64,000 nucleotides of DNA from Methanosarcina barkeri 3. GTDB taxonomy: Archaea > Halobacteriota > Methanosarcinia > Methanosarcinales > Methanosarcinaceae. The notes under the pieces are model-generated. The model saw nothing but the letters and a program-made list of their open reading frames with translations, was not told the DNA's origin and did not search any database. Below are positions 17,352-26,596 of the stretch, piece by piece; position 1 is the stretch's first letter; each line of letters begins with the position of its first letter. The DNA lies in contig NZ_CP009517.1 of the NCBI RefSeq assembly GCF_000970305.1, forward strand, positions 62,001 to 126,000, in the 5' to 3' direction. The translations under genes were made by a program, and so were the position numbers.

Positions 17352-18401
17352 TCAGGCACTCCGTTTAAAGAACTCGGCCTGCCTGTAAATCTCTTCGGCT
17401 GCTGCATACTTCCCTTTTTCTTTTAGTAAATCCGCATATCCGTTCAGGGTACTGAAATGTCCGGGGTCAAGCTCAAGGGCTTTTTTGTACTGTACCTCGG
17501 CTTCGTGCCTGTGCCCGAATCTGGCAAGCAGTCTGGCATACTCACAATGAACTTCAACATCCTCAGGGTTTACTTTAAGAGCACACCTGAAGTGCACTCT
17601 TGCCCCGTGAATAAAACCATGTTCTGCAAGCAAACGGGCATAGAAAATGTGCGGGCGTGGATCATCCGGATCGGCTTTGAGGGCTACTATATAATGTTTC
17701 TCAGCATCAAGCGGTTCTCCTTTTTCTTCAAGGAGACGAGCATAGCGAAAATTGGATTCCACATGGCCAGGCTCAAGCTCAAGTGCCCTGGTATAATGAT
17801 AACTTGCTTCGGTAAATTGCCCGCGTTTGGAAAGTAGAGTCCCGTACCCACAGTGGGCATTCACATTTTCCTGGTCAAGAATCAAAGCTCGGCTATATAC
17901 TTCTTCGGCCTCATCCAGTTTTTCGAGCTTCTGAAGCAGGCAGCCATATTTGCAAAGCGTATCTACGTGGAAAGGATTGATTTCCAGGACCTTTTCATAT
18001 TGAACACGTGCTGCATCGTTTTTGCCTTCCTTCACCAGAACTGCTCCATACTCGCAAAGCGCGTCGACATTTCTGGAATTCTGCTGGAGAATTTCTTTGA
18101 ATTCCCGTACAGCAAGTCCATCTTGTCCTAATAAAAAAGCTGTTTTTCCTGCCTCCATAAGGGCATCTTCCCGAGCTTTTCCAGAGAATAGCAAAGCACA
18201 GGCTCTGGTAACTACATACTTCTCCCTGTACATTGAATCTTTATCAAAAATAGATGAAAGTTTCAGCAGGATTTCCTGGGAAAGCGAATGCTCATCTGAG
18301 AAGGAAACGACAAACTCAATGACCTTATCAAAGTCACAGTTATCAGCCGCAACTTGTTCGATTACACGAAAAACCAGCTCGTTTACAGCATCAATCTCCA
18401 T
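17352..18401 (-). CDS. TPR-repeat protein (paralogue 1)
   Basis: 349 residues with AGGAGG before the ATG. An N-terminal helical cap of about 100 residues (MEIDAVNELVFRVIEQ) is followed by about seven tetratricopeptide repeats (for example YGAVLVKEGKNDAARVQYEK and YGTLLSKRGQFTEASYHYTR). It ends in a partial repeat. The cap matches that of the TPR protein at 20723-21910 (MDFDAIDDFVYKVIG), so the two are paralogues. It is a cytoplasmic scaffold or adaptor by family; partners are unknown. Confidence 0.85.
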   Translation of the reverse strand: MEIDAVNELVFRVIEQVAADNCDFDKVIEFVVSFSDEHSLSQEILLKLSSIFDKDSMYREKYVVTRACALLFSGKAREDALMEAGKTAFLLGQDGLAVREFKEILQQNSRNVDALCEYGAVLVKEGKNDAARVQYEKVLEINPFHVDTLCKYGCLLQKLEKLDEAEEVYSRALILDQENVNAHCGYGTLLSKRGQFTEASYHYTRALELEPGHVESNFRYARLLEEKGEPLDAEKHYIVALKADPDDPRPHIFYARLLAEHGFIHGARVHFRCALKVNPEDVEVHCEYARLLARFGHRHEAEVQYKKALELDPGHFSTLNGYADLLKEKGKYAAAEEIYRQAEFFKRSA

Positions 18402-18552
18402 GTCTAAAAACCTCCTGAAATTTACCTATAAAGAGATTCTATTCGGCTGAACATAAATAGTTGGCCGTCTTACTGCCATACTAACACGAGAGGATGAGCT
18501 TTAAAAATGTAATAGTATAAAATATTGGAAAAGTGATCAATACTTGAAATTC

Positions 18553-18730
18553 AGAAAAGTGAGAATGAAAAAGAGAGAATGAAAAAGAGAGAATGAAAAA
18601 GAGAGAATGAAAAAGAGAGAATGAAAAAAAGAAGATGAAAAAAAGAAGATGAAAAAGAGAAGATGAAAAAGAGAAGATGAAAAAGAGAAGATGAAAAAGA
18701 GAAAATGAAAAAGAGAGAATGAAAAAGATT
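18553..18730. repeat. 14-bp tandem repeat
   Basis: About twelve copies of gagagaatgaaaaa and its variant gagaagatgaaaaa. It is open on the minus strand as a Phe/Ser-rich frame, but this is a by-product of the repeat, not a gene. Confidence 0.85.
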
Positions 18731-18825
18731 ATTCCCTCTGGAGTCTTCACCTGAAGGATTTCCAGTTCATTCAGATTTTACTATATCGCAGTTCAATTTC
18801 TATGAACTCACTTCTCACTTGTTAC

Positions 18826-19215
18826 TCAAGCCCTTTTTACGTGTAAACTGTATCGAGTTTCTACGTCATATGTACCCTGCAGTTCTTCTTCGGTCAGGAT
18901 TCCTTTTTCTATTAATCTGCTGAGAGTCTTTCGATCAACTGATTCGACTATATCCCAGAGATCTTTCTTCATAAGATATGGTTTTAACCTGTTGATACGC
19001 CAGAGTTTCCATTCAACCTTCTGCCGCTTGAGTTCCACATCTCCGACTCTCAATAAATCGATATCTTTTTCTGTCAGGGTACTAAGGATATGAGTTCTCA
19101 ACTCCTCTCTGCGTTTTTCCAGAATTGAGATTGCAGAGACAATATCATCATACTCAAGCACAGCGTCTGTAAGATCCATGTCTTCAGGGTCCTGTTCATT
19201 GATATCAAGTTCCAT
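18826..19215 (-). CDS. Hypothetical acidic helical protein
   Basis: 129 residues with an acidic N-terminus (MELDINEQDPEDMDLTDAV). A probable coiled coil follows at about residues 22-50 (ISILEKRREELRTHI). Then comes a segment with LRVGDVELKRQKVEWKLWRI and an end resembling a small helix-turn-helix (KTLSRLIEKGILTEEEL). A GGAGG-type site (ggaggcag) precedes the ATG. No family is recognised. It lies between a TPR gene and a protein phosphatase gene. Confidence 0.6.
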   Translation of the reverse strand: MELDINEQDPEDMDLTDAVLEYDDIVSAISILEKRREELRTHILSTLTEKDIDLLRVGDVELKRQKVEWKLWRINRLKPYLMKKDLWDIVESVDRKTLSRLIEKGILTEEELQGTYDVETRYSLHVKRA

Positions 19216-19683
19216 ACATCTGCCTCCTGTCGAGATAATGATTCGTTTTTTAAAGTAGGCATAATTTATAATTTTAAATTGCCTAAACTTTCTGTTATCT
19301 GGACTTTTTGTACTCTGACTTTTAGTTGCCTGAATTTTTTGTTCTCTGAACTCCAGTTGTCTGAATTTTTAATTGCCTGAACTTTAACTACTTAAAATAT
19401 TAATTTTATTATACTCGATTTTAGACTTTAACACTATACAGCTGCTACACTATACGCCTGCTACATTAATACAGCTACTACAACTATACAGCTACTACAC
19501 TATAAGCCTGCTATCACAAACAAAAACTGGGAATTTGACATTATAAGGGTACATGAAAGATTTATTGTTGAGGCCTGGAAATATTTATCGCACAAAAATT
19601 CCCTGTATATACAGAAAGTTTTCAGATCAGCTTCCATAAGAAAGCCATATGAAAGTTTCGGATCGGATCCTTAAGAGGATCTA
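19216..19683. repeat. Intergenic region with degenerate repeats
   Basis: ctgaa(c/t)ttt-type words recur about seven times at 19280-19390, and a ctatacagctgctac unit recurs about five times at 19430-19515. No gene. The phosphatase promoter is expected in 19560-19670. Confidence 0.55.
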
Positions 19684-20505
19684 TTGGACAGAGGTGAGCC
19701 GGTGGTGTCAGGAAAGATCTCCAGAAAAATTGCCGCAAAAGAAGAACTGCTTCTTCTTCTTCCTGGAATAGACCGTGTTTTGGAGTCGGAACCTGCCGTG
19801 CTTCGAATTGATGCCGAGCCAGTAATGGTAATAGGGGATATTCACGGGGACCTTGAGGCTCTTGAGTTCATACTAGGAAAAAGACAAGAAATGAACTGTG
19901 AGAACATTCTTTTCCTCGGGGATTATGTGGACAGAGGACCCCAGGGTACCGAAGTCCTGATAAACCTTTTCAGGTTGAAGCTTGAAGATCCCGAGCATAT
20001 TTTCCTGCTCAGGGGAAATCACGAAACTGTAGATATGAACCTCTATTACGGTTATTTTGAAGAAATCGGTTTTGATCGGAATTTTCTTTCAAGTGTCAGC
20101 CGGACATATGATAAAATGCCGATAGCAGCTGTACTTTCGGGAAATACATTTTGCGTGCACGGTGGGATTAACGGAACAGGCAGCATTGAGGATATCAGAA
20201 AGGAAGAAGACTTTGCTTTTCCCTATTTATGGAACGATCCTTCCAAGCGTCCCGGACTCACTGCTTCAACCCGAGGTTCGACTGTAAAAGAATTCGGGCC
20301 AGATATTGTAGATGGCTTTCTACATACAAATAACCTGAAAAGAATTATAAGAGGTCACACAGCCCTTGAGGATGGATACAGGTGGTGGTTTGACGGAAAA
20401 CTGCTCTCCCTTTTTTCCTGTCCTGACTATGTTGGACTAGGAAATGCGGCGGCTTTTGTACTATTTGAAAAAGAAGAGATTAAACTTTTCGTCTTTGGAA
20501 AGTAG
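19684..20505 (+). CDS. PPP-family serine/threonine protein phosphatase
   Basis: 273 residues with all PPP metal motifs: GDIHGD at 51-56, GDYVDRG at 79-85, GNHE at 111-114, then a VHGG and a late RGHTALEDGY. It is a metal-dependent protein phosphatase of the PP1/PP2A-like archaeal type. The start is the TTG at 19684 with AGAGGA upstream; GTG codons at positions 7-8 are alternatives. It sits between two paralogous TPR genes, an arrangement reminiscent of TPR-regulated phosphatases, though a physical link is only inferred. Confidence 0.9.
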   Translation: MDRGEPVVSGKISRKIAAKEELLLLLPGIDRVLESEPAVLRIDAEPVMVIGDIHGDLEALEFILGKRQEMNCENILFLGDYVDRGPQGTEVLINLFRLKLEDPEHIFLLRGNHETVDMNLYYGYFEEIGFDRNFLSSVSRTYDKMPIAAVLSGNTFCVHGGINGTGSIEDIRKEEDFAFPYLWNDPSKRPGLTASTRGSTVKEFGPDIVDGFLHTNNLKRIIRGHTALEDGYRWWFDGKLLSLFSCPDYVGLGNAAAFVLFEKEEIKLFVFGK

Positions 20506-20722
20506 TAAGAACAAAAGAGAGTCTACCCGAAAAGAAACTACCTGAAGAGAAAGTTTACTCCTTGTTAACAATTAATTTTCCCTGAAAACTCATATAGTTT
20601 ATTTTGATATGTCAGTCAATGTTCAGGGAATCAATGAGAAATAGAAAAGAAAATGCCGGGGTTGGATGTTGTTTTATTAGAAACAAGTTAGGGAAACATT
20701 GATAAGTTCCGAACTTTTTCTT

Positions 20723-21910
20723 TTAGTCCAGAATAATCCAGGTTTCGGTCATTTTGCTTCCTATATCCGGATCTAGCTGCATGGCCTTCGTATATTCCTT
20801 TTTGGCTTCGTCAAAACGTCCCATCTTTCTCATAAGAAGACCGTAACTGTAGTGAATAGGGGGATAATAGGGGTTCAGGGCAAGAGCCTTCTCATACTGG
20901 TTCTGAGCCTCTTCAAAGCGCCCGATTTCCGAAAGAAGGTTTCCGTAACTGTAGTGTCCTTCTGCACTCTCTGGATCCAGACTGAGCGCTTTCTTGTATT
21001 CCATTTCAGCTTCATACCTTCTCCCGAAGCGGGCTAAAAGATTTGCGTAATTTGAATGGACTTTTGCATCGTTCTGATCGAGGGCAAGAGCTTCCATATA
21101 GTTCGCTTCGGCTTCTGAAACCCTGCCTTCTCTTGCAAGGAGATTTCCGTAGTTAAAAAGGGTCCGTCTATGCCTCGGATTAAGAGAAAGAGTTTTTCTG
21201 TACTCAATCTCGGCTTCTGAAGAGCGCCCCAGGAAAGAAAGTAAAACTCCGAAGTTATGGTGAAGACTCGGATCTTCAGGGTCCAGTTCTATTGCAAGCT
21301 TGTACTCCTTTTCCGCGTCCCTGAGCCTTCCCAACTCAAATAACAGATTTGCATATCCACCTCTGGCAGGAACATAGTCAGGATTCGCCTTAAGTGCTTT
21401 TGAGTAGTGCTCTTCGGCTTCCCTTACGTATCCATACTCAGTCAGAAGGTAAGCATATCCTGCATTCGCTTTTGCATGTTCTGGAGAAGCTTCAAGTACC
21501 TTTTTATATTCCTTGTCAGCAGCTCCTATCCTTCCAAGCTCTAAAAGAAGTTCGGCATAGGCACACCTCACATCTTCATTCTCTGGACTTTCTTTTAGAG
21601 CCTCCAGATAGCTTGCCTCAGCTTCAAGGGAAAAACCCAGAATATGCGCTGCAGTGCCCAGCACAAAACAGGCTTCTTCACGGAGCTTTCCGGAAGCTTT
21701 TATGTAACAGGCCTTTGCGAAAACATATTCTTCCATGGCCATCTTCTGCTGCTTACAGGCATTTGAAAGGTCAAGCAAATCATTGGGGGACAATGACTTT
21801 TTTTCCGCAAGATCCAGGGTAAAATCAACTGCAGAACACAGATTCTTCTGATCGGATCCTATAGTCCCAATAACTTTATATACAAAGTCATCAATTGCAT
21901 CGAAGTCCAT
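20723..21910 (-). CDS. TPR-repeat protein (paralogue 2)
   Basis: 395 residues with GAGGTG before the ATG. The N-terminal cap of about 100 residues is shared with the protein at 17352-18401, followed by eight to nine near-perfect TPRs (for example YGNLLAREGRVSEAEANYMEAL and YANLLARFGRRYEAEMEYKKAL). Repeats are regular 34-mers. It converges on the phosphatase gene (stop to stop, about 215 bp). Probably a cytoplasmic protein-interaction scaffold. Confidence 0.87.
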   Translation of the reverse strand: MDFDAIDDFVYKVIGTIGSDQKNLCSAVDFTLDLAEKKSLSPNDLLDLSNACKQQKMAMEEYVFAKACYIKASGKLREEACFVLGTAAHILGFSLEAEASYLEALKESPENEDVRCAYAELLLELGRIGAADKEYKKVLEASPEHAKANAGYAYLLTEYGYVREAEEHYSKALKANPDYVPARGGYANLLFELGRLRDAEKEYKLAIELDPEDPSLHHNFGVLLSFLGRSSEAEIEYRKTLSLNPRHRRTLFNYGNLLAREGRVSEAEANYMEALALDQNDAKVHSNYANLLARFGRRYEAEMEYKKALSLDPESAEGHYSYGNLLSEIGRFEEAQNQYEKALALNPYYPPIHYSYGLLMRKMGRFDEAKKEYTKAMQLDPDIGSKMTETWIILD

Positions 21911-22557
21911 ATATCCGGCACCTCAGAAAAACAAACACTCTTTTAGGGGATAGTGTAACTATCTTTGTAACATCCGGAGTATATTTTGCGTTTTATAGAA
22001 TATATTAGTGCGCTAGTATTGCGCACAATCTTCGGTATAATATTATTTCATTCAACAGTGCGTTATATCACGAACATAATATTATAGCAATCATATAACA
22101 GACTATCCCTTATTATCGTTAAATAAAATGGTTCCCTCTCAAAGTAACAGCACTTCTCTGACATAAACAAACTTTGCAGGACAGAAATAATTTTGTTAAG
22201 GCAGGAAAAATCAAAAAAATAAGCAGTCATTTATAAAAACAAAATAATTATTGTTTTCAAATGAAAAGAAAGATTTAGCAGAAAAATTGAGAGGAGATGG
22301 AAATAAATAGACCTTAGAGAAAATAGTTTTTAAATTAGGTAAATCCGATTTCAAAAAGGTAAAAGTAAGAAAATGTGATCTCAATAAGGTAGGTAGATCA
22401 AAATAATGTAGATCAAAATAATGTAGATCAAAATAATGTAGATCAAAATAATGTAGATCAAAATTTAAAAGCTTACTTTAACTATTACTAACGTGTACTA
22501 AAGTGTTAATAAGTACTATTAGCAACAACAAAGATATAAAGATTTAAAATCCCGAAA
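21911..22557. other. Intergenic region before fxsA
   Basis: No gene. A 15-bp unit (gtagatcaaaataat) is repeated five times at 22393-22465. A gtgcg...cgcac-like palindromic patch near 22008-22075 flanks the start of the TPR gene. A TATA-like gatataaagatttaaaat lies 15-35 bp before the fxsA ATG. Confidence 0.5.
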
Positions 22558-22971
22558 ATGATTAGCATGTTTTTTAAACTCTTCTCGATTTTCCTCCTCA
22601 TCCCCATTATCGAGCTTTATCTGCTCATTAAGATCGGTGGAATGATTGGGGCCTTAAACACCGTACTCATTATCCTGATAACCGCAAGCCTGGGTGCTTA
22701 CCTTGCAAAATCCCAGGGTTTCCGCGTGCTCCGCGAGATTCAGGAAGCAACAAGCAGGGGATATATGCCCGGAAACGAACTTCTGCATGGGTTTTTTGTG
22801 TTAGTTGGAAGTTTTGCTCTTCTAACTCCGGGTTTTCTGTCTGATATAATAGGGCTTTCCATGCTCATACCACAGATAAGAGGAATCTATGTGGAAATGG
22901 CAAAAGGAATTATAAGAAAAAAGATACAAAATGGCCAGTGGCAGATGAGAATGTACACTAATTTTCGATGA
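22558..22971 (+). CDS. fxsA: FxsA family membrane protein
   Basis: 137 residues. It opens with a hydrophobic LFSIFLLIPIIELYLLIKIGG, then TASLGAYLAKSQGFRVLREIQ, and has the typical third helix in LVGSFALLTPGFLSDIIGL. This is the FxsA signature, a cytoplasmic-membrane protein known in E. coli to affect F exclusion of phage T7; its archaeal role is unknown. No Shine-Dalgarno is visible and a TATA-like box is close to the ATG, so the transcript may be leaderless. Confidence 0.88.
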   Translation: MISMFFKLFSIFLLIPIIELYLLIKIGGMIGALNTVLIILITASLGAYLAKSQGFRVLREIQEATSRGYMPGNELLHGFFVLVGSFALLTPGFLSDIIGLSMLIPQIRGIYVEMAKGIIRKKIQNGQWQMRMYTNFR

Positions 22972-23149
22972 CCTGGAAAAACCCATTTAAATCGGGTAAA
23001 GTGTAATATTTATAGGTAACACTTTGCCCCAAACTTGAATTTTTATTTAATATTTGCATCTGAAATAGAAATTTCATTTAAGTAGAAATTTTTTATCTAA
23101 TATCTGAGCTGAAACAAAAGTTTTTTACCTATTTGAAATTGGTCATTTG

Positions 23150-23240
23150 TCATTCAAGCTTTTATCATCAAGCTTTTATCATCAAGCTTTTATCATCAAG
23201 CTTTTATCATCAAGCTTTTATCATCAAGCTTTTGTCATAA
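23150..23240. repeat. 14-bp tandem repeat, six copies
   Basis: catcaagcttttat units downstream of both fxsA (plus strand) and lrgB (minus strand). They lie in a convergent spacer, and each contains a HindIII-like AAGCTT core. Confidence 0.85.
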
Positions 23241-23266
23241 GCGTTTGTTCGTCAGTCATTTGTCAT

Positions 23267-23983
23267 TCAAGTCACAAGCCCGAAGACATAAAGCAGCATG
23301 GGAGCCAGAAAAACCGTAATCAAGCCTGCTATCCCTATTGCAAGTCCACTCATTGCCCCTTCGGTTTCTCCAAGTTCTATTGCTCTTGTTGTTCCAAGTG
23401 CATGAGATGCCGTGCCTATTGCGACACCGACTGCAACTTTATCTTTTATTCTAAAGCATCGGCAGATAAACGGACCCAAAATAGCACCTATTATTCCGGT
23501 AAATACGATTGCAGCCACTGTTATTGCAGGCAGGCCGCCTATCTGTCTTGAAATTTCAATTCCTATAGGAGTAGTTACGGATTTGGGAGCAAGAGACCTG
23601 CTTATGGTATCGTCAAGTCCTAATAGGCTGGAAAGAGCAAGAATACTTGAGATTCCGGCTATGCAACCTGCAGTTATTCCTGCAAGGATAGGAAGAGCAT
23701 TACTTTTCAAGAGCCGGATTTTTTTGTAGAGAGGAACTGCAAGAACTACAGTTGCAGGTCCGAGGAAGAAAGAAATATAGTTTCCTCCAAGGTTGTAAGT
23801 CTCATAATTGATTCCAAAGATGAGAAGGAATACCATTACAAGTACAGAAGCTACAAGCAGTGGGTTAAAAATCGAGAGCTGAGTCTTCTTATATAATAGT
23901 GTGCCTGCCTGGAAAGCTATTAAAGAGAGTAAAATTCCAAACAGGGGCATATTGATAAAACCACTCAAAAAATCGGTCTGCAA
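23267..23983 (-). CDS. lrgB: LrgB/CidB-like membrane protein
   Basis: 238 residues with six or seven hydrophobic helices and the family motifs FLGPATVVLAVPLYKK, SVTTPIGIEISRQIGG and GTASHALGTTRAIELGE. The start is TTG with GAGGTGA upstream. LrgB pairs with LrgA in bacterial holin-like systems or as a transporter of small metabolites such as glycolate or pyruvate; which applies here is unknown. It begins 2 bp after the lrgA stop, so the two are translationally linked. Confidence 0.88.
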   Translation of the reverse strand: MQTDFLSGFINMPLFGILLSLIAFQAGTLLYKKTQLSIFNPLLVASVLVMVFLLIFGINYETYNLGGNYISFFLGPATVVLAVPLYKKIRLLKSNALPILAGITAGCIAGISSILALSSLLGLDDTISRSLAPKSVTTPIGIEISRQIGGLPAITVAAIVFTGIIGAILGPFICRCFRIKDKVAVGVAIGTASHALGTTRAIELGETEGAMSGLAIGIAGLITVFLAPMLLYVFGLVT

Positions 23984-23985
23984 CT

Positions 23986-24447
23986 TCAGCTCACCTCTTT
24001 TGTTCCGTTCTCGTGGGCGTATGCTTTTTTTGTTTTTGTCCCAGATCCGTTTTTATTACTTTTATCGTCTTCATTTTCTATGCTTCGAGCTTCTTTTGAC
24101 GATTTTTTCCCCAGGAACCTTTGAACAAGTTCCACAGTAAGCCCTGTTACAGCTAGTATAATAAAAGTAGAAATAAGGGAAACTGCAAGAATAGCAGTTA
24201 ATTTTCCTTCAAGCAGGGCAAAACAGGTTATAAGGCTAGCGCCTGCGGGAAGAAAGAAAAAAGCCATATTCTCTAGCAAAAAATCACTTATTTTGTCTAT
24301 CATATTGAGTTTAATTACGCCTGTACACAGGCTAAAGAAAAGAATGAGCATTCCAAGGACATTGCCCGGAACTGGTAGCCCTAAAGCTTTTTGTATCAGT
24401 TCGCCCAGGAAATAAATGCTCAGAATAATTGAGAATTGTTTTAGCAA
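23986..24447 (-). CDS. lrgA: LrgA/CidA-like membrane protein
   Basis: 153 residues. Four hydrophobic helices include LPVPGNVLGMLILFF and FFFLPAGASLI, the family hallmarks, then a polar lysine/serine-rich tail of about 35 residues that is longer than in most members. The start is TTG at 24447 with GGGAGGG 10 bp before it. It is the first gene of a two-gene lrgAB operon. Confidence 0.87.
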   Translation of the reverse strand: MLKQFSIILSIYFLGELIQKALGLPVPGNVLGMLILFFSLCTGVIKLNMIDKISDFLLENMAFFFLPAGASLITCFALLEGKLTAILAVSLISTFIILAVTGLTVELVQRFLGKKSSKEARSIENEDDKSNKNGSGTKTKKAYAHENGTKEVS

Positions 24448-24698
24448 AGTTGTTTTTCCCTCCCTTATTGGAATGGGACTACAAAACTCGTATATATATA
24501 ATTTTTTCTTTAAAAAGAAAGAAACATAGCAAAAACAGGGTTATTTGCAAGTCTGCTAACTGCATTGATTAGGCTCATAGCTACTTCCTGCCGGTCTTAT
24601 GAAACCGTTTTAAAAGCCTTGCGAGGAAGAACTCCATAAAGTCCAATTGTGCAATAAATTCATATTGCGTAAGTCCCTATCTTAATAACGGGGTTCTA

Positions 24699-25889
24699 AT
24701 GGGAGAAAAGCGCTTTGTTTACATGGACCACGCAGCCACTACCTCCACAAAACCTGAAGTGGTTGAAGCTATGCTGCCTTTTTTGAAAGAACATTTTGGA
24801 AACCCTTCTTCCCTGTATTCAATAGGAAGAGAAAGTAAAGAGGCAGTAGAAACTGCCCGTGAGCAGCTTGCAAAGGCTCTGGGAGCTAATCCTGAGGAAA
24901 TATATTTTACCTCCGGAGGAACTGAGTCCGATAACTGGGCTATCAAGGGAACGGCTTTTGCCAGGAGAAAGAAAGGAAAACATATCATTACCACACCAAT
25001 TGAACATCATGCAGTGCTCTATCCCTGTAAGTACATGGAGACTCTGGGTTTTGATGTGACTTACATGCCTGTAGACAGTTATGGGCTTGTAGACCCTGCA
25101 GAGGTTGAGGCCGCAATTAGAGATGATACTATCCTGATCTCGGTGATGTATGCAAATAATGAGATCGGGACAATAGAACCTATTCATGAGATAGGTGAGA
25201 TTGCAAGAGAGTATGAGATTCCTTTCCATACCGATGCTGTTCAGGTAATTGGTAAAATTCCCATTGAGATGGAAAAGAAAGAAAGGAACGTTGACATGCT
25301 TTCTCTTTCTTCTCACAAGTTCTATGGACCCAAAGGAATAGGAGCTCTTTATCTGCGAGAAGGGACAGAAATCGACAATTATATGCATGGGGGCGGCCAG
25401 GAGCGCAAAAAGCGAGCAGGAACCGAAAATGTCGCAGGTATTGTAGGATTGGGAAAAGCAATAGAACTTGCAACAGGAAATCTTGAGAGGCATAATGAGA
25501 AAATGAAGAGACTGAGAGACCGTCTCCTTGCAGGAGTCCTGAAAATTCCGGACTGCAGGCTTAACGGACACCCGGAAAAGCGCCTTTTGGACAACCTGAA
25601 TTTCAGTTTTGAATACATAGAAGGCGAATCTCTGCTTCTCATGCTTGACGAAATGGGGATCTGCAGTTCCACAGGAAGTGCATGTTCTTCAGGTTCTCCT
25701 GATCCCTCACATGTGCTCAGATCAATAGGGCTGACTCCGGAAATAGCTCAGGGTTCCCTTCGACTGACCCTTGGGGACGATAATTCTGAAGAAGATATTG
25801 ATTATGTACTTGAGGTCTTGCCTGAGACCGTTGAAAAGCTCAGGACTATGTCTCCTTTCTATAAATCCGAAAACGCCTGTAAGAAGTGA
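24699..25889 (+). CDS. iscS: Cysteine desulfurase
   Basis: 396-residue class V aminotransferase-fold protein. Residues seen are the PLP lysine Lys207 in SSHKFYGPKG, the conserved IEHHAVL, and the active-site Cys329 in SSTGSACSSGSPDPSHVL. It moves sulfur from cysteine to a scaffold for Fe-S assembly. The scaffold gene iscU follows after 95 bp. It is closest to archaeal IscS/NifS enzymes that work directly with IscU. Confidence 0.94.
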   Translation: MGEKRFVYMDHAATTSTKPEVVEAMLPFLKEHFGNPSSLYSIGRESKEAVETAREQLAKALGANPEEIYFTSGGTESDNWAIKGTAFARRKKGKHIITTPIEHHAVLYPCKYMETLGFDVTYMPVDSYGLVDPAEVEAAIRDDTILISVMYANNEIGTIEPIHEIGEIAREYEIPFHTDAVQVIGKIPIEMEKKERNVDMLSLSSHKFYGPKGIGALYLREGTEIDNYMHGGGQERKKRAGTENVAGIVGLGKAIELATGNLERHNEKMKRLRDRLLAGVLKIPDCRLNGHPEKRLLDNLNFSFEYIEGESLLLMLDEMGICSSTGSACSSGSPDPSHVLRSIGLTPEIAQGSLRLTLGDDNSEEDIDYVLEVLPETVEKLRTMSPFYKSENACKK

Positions 25890-25899
25890 ATCGAAAGTG

Positions 25900-25984
25900 T
25901 ATAGGAATGGAAAACAGGGTAGGAATGTGAAAACAGGGTAGGAATGTGAAAACAGGGTAGGAATGTGAAAACAGGGGGAGTTTT
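25900..25984 (+). repeat. 19-bp tandem repeat in the iscS-iscU spacer
   Basis: About four copies of gtaggaatgtgaaaacagg. The final copy runs into AGGGGGAG, which is the apparent ribosome-binding site for the GTG start of iscU. Confidence 0.85.
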
Positions 25985-26374
25985 GTGTACAATAAAAAAG
26001 TAATGGATCATTTCATGAACCCGAGAAACGTAGGCGAAATTGAGGACGCTGACGGAATAGGAGAAGCAGGAAATCCACATGGAGACCACATGAAAATTTT
26101 CCTGAAAATTCAGGACGATCGAGTTGAAGATGCGAAATTTAAGACCTTCGGGTGTGCGGCAGCAATTGCGTCCAGCAGCATGGCAACCGAACTGATAAAA
26201 GGTAAAACTCTAAAGGAAGCCTGGGAACTTACAAACGAGGCTGTCGCTGAGGCTCTCGAAGGCCTACCTCCAGGAAAGCTAGAGTGTTCGGTTCTTTCAA
26301 GGGAAGCAATCCACAGCGCAATAAACGAATATCGAAAAAGACAGGGGCTTGAGACCCTTCCTGAGCAGACCTGA
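25985..26374 (+). CDS. iscU: IscU/NifU-type Fe-S scaffold lacking one cysteine
   Basis: 129 residues from a GTG start with AGGGGGAG upstream. The family start MYNKKVMDHFMNPRNVGEI is clear. Two of the three usual ligand cysteines are present: Cys57 (KTFGCAAAIASS) and Cys101 (KLECSVLS). The first, normally in GxPxCGD, is missing: the sequence reads GNPHGDHM, one residue short and with no Cys. The conserved Asp34 remains. It still appears to be an intact gene downstream of iscS, but cluster binding must differ from the standard scaffold. Confidence 0.9.
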   Translation: MYNKKVMDHFMNPRNVGEIEDADGIGEAGNPHGDHMKIFLKIQDDRVEDAKFKTFGCAAAIASSSMATELIKGKTLKEAWELTNEAVAEALEGLPPGKLECSVLSREAIHSAINEYRKRQGLETLPEQT

Positions 26375-26394
26375 TAGAAGGAAAATAGAAAACA

Positions 26395-26596
26395 AGTTTA
26401 GATAACATAATTTAGAGATAACATATTTTTAAAATATTATATTTTAAATGTAAGATATTTTATATGTAAATCATTTTATATATACTTTAAATGTAAATTA
26501 TATTTTATAATATATTTATAAAATATTTTATAAATATATTATATATCATTCATACTGTGTCGTAAACTTGATCTTTTATTCTCTCAATGAGGGTCT
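26395..26596. promoter_or_regulatory. Very AT-rich spacer before mptN
   Basis: Nearly pure A/T from 26400 to 26560, with many overlapping tatattttata words. TATA boxes are plentiful but cannot be assigned individually. No gene. Confidence 0.5.

Noticed and set aside
18553-18730. CRISPR-like appearance of regularly spaced repeats (also at 7150, 8845, 55011 and 63614)
   Set aside because: These are direct tandem arrays without unique spacers, and no cas genes are present.
18481-18750. 89-codon Phe/Ser/Leu frame
   Set aside because: Produced entirely by the 14-bp tandem repeat; period-14 sequence is not codon-structured.
23147-23551. 134-codon plus-strand frame across the 14-bp repeat and lrgB
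   Set aside because: It combines repeat translation with the antisense of lrgB.
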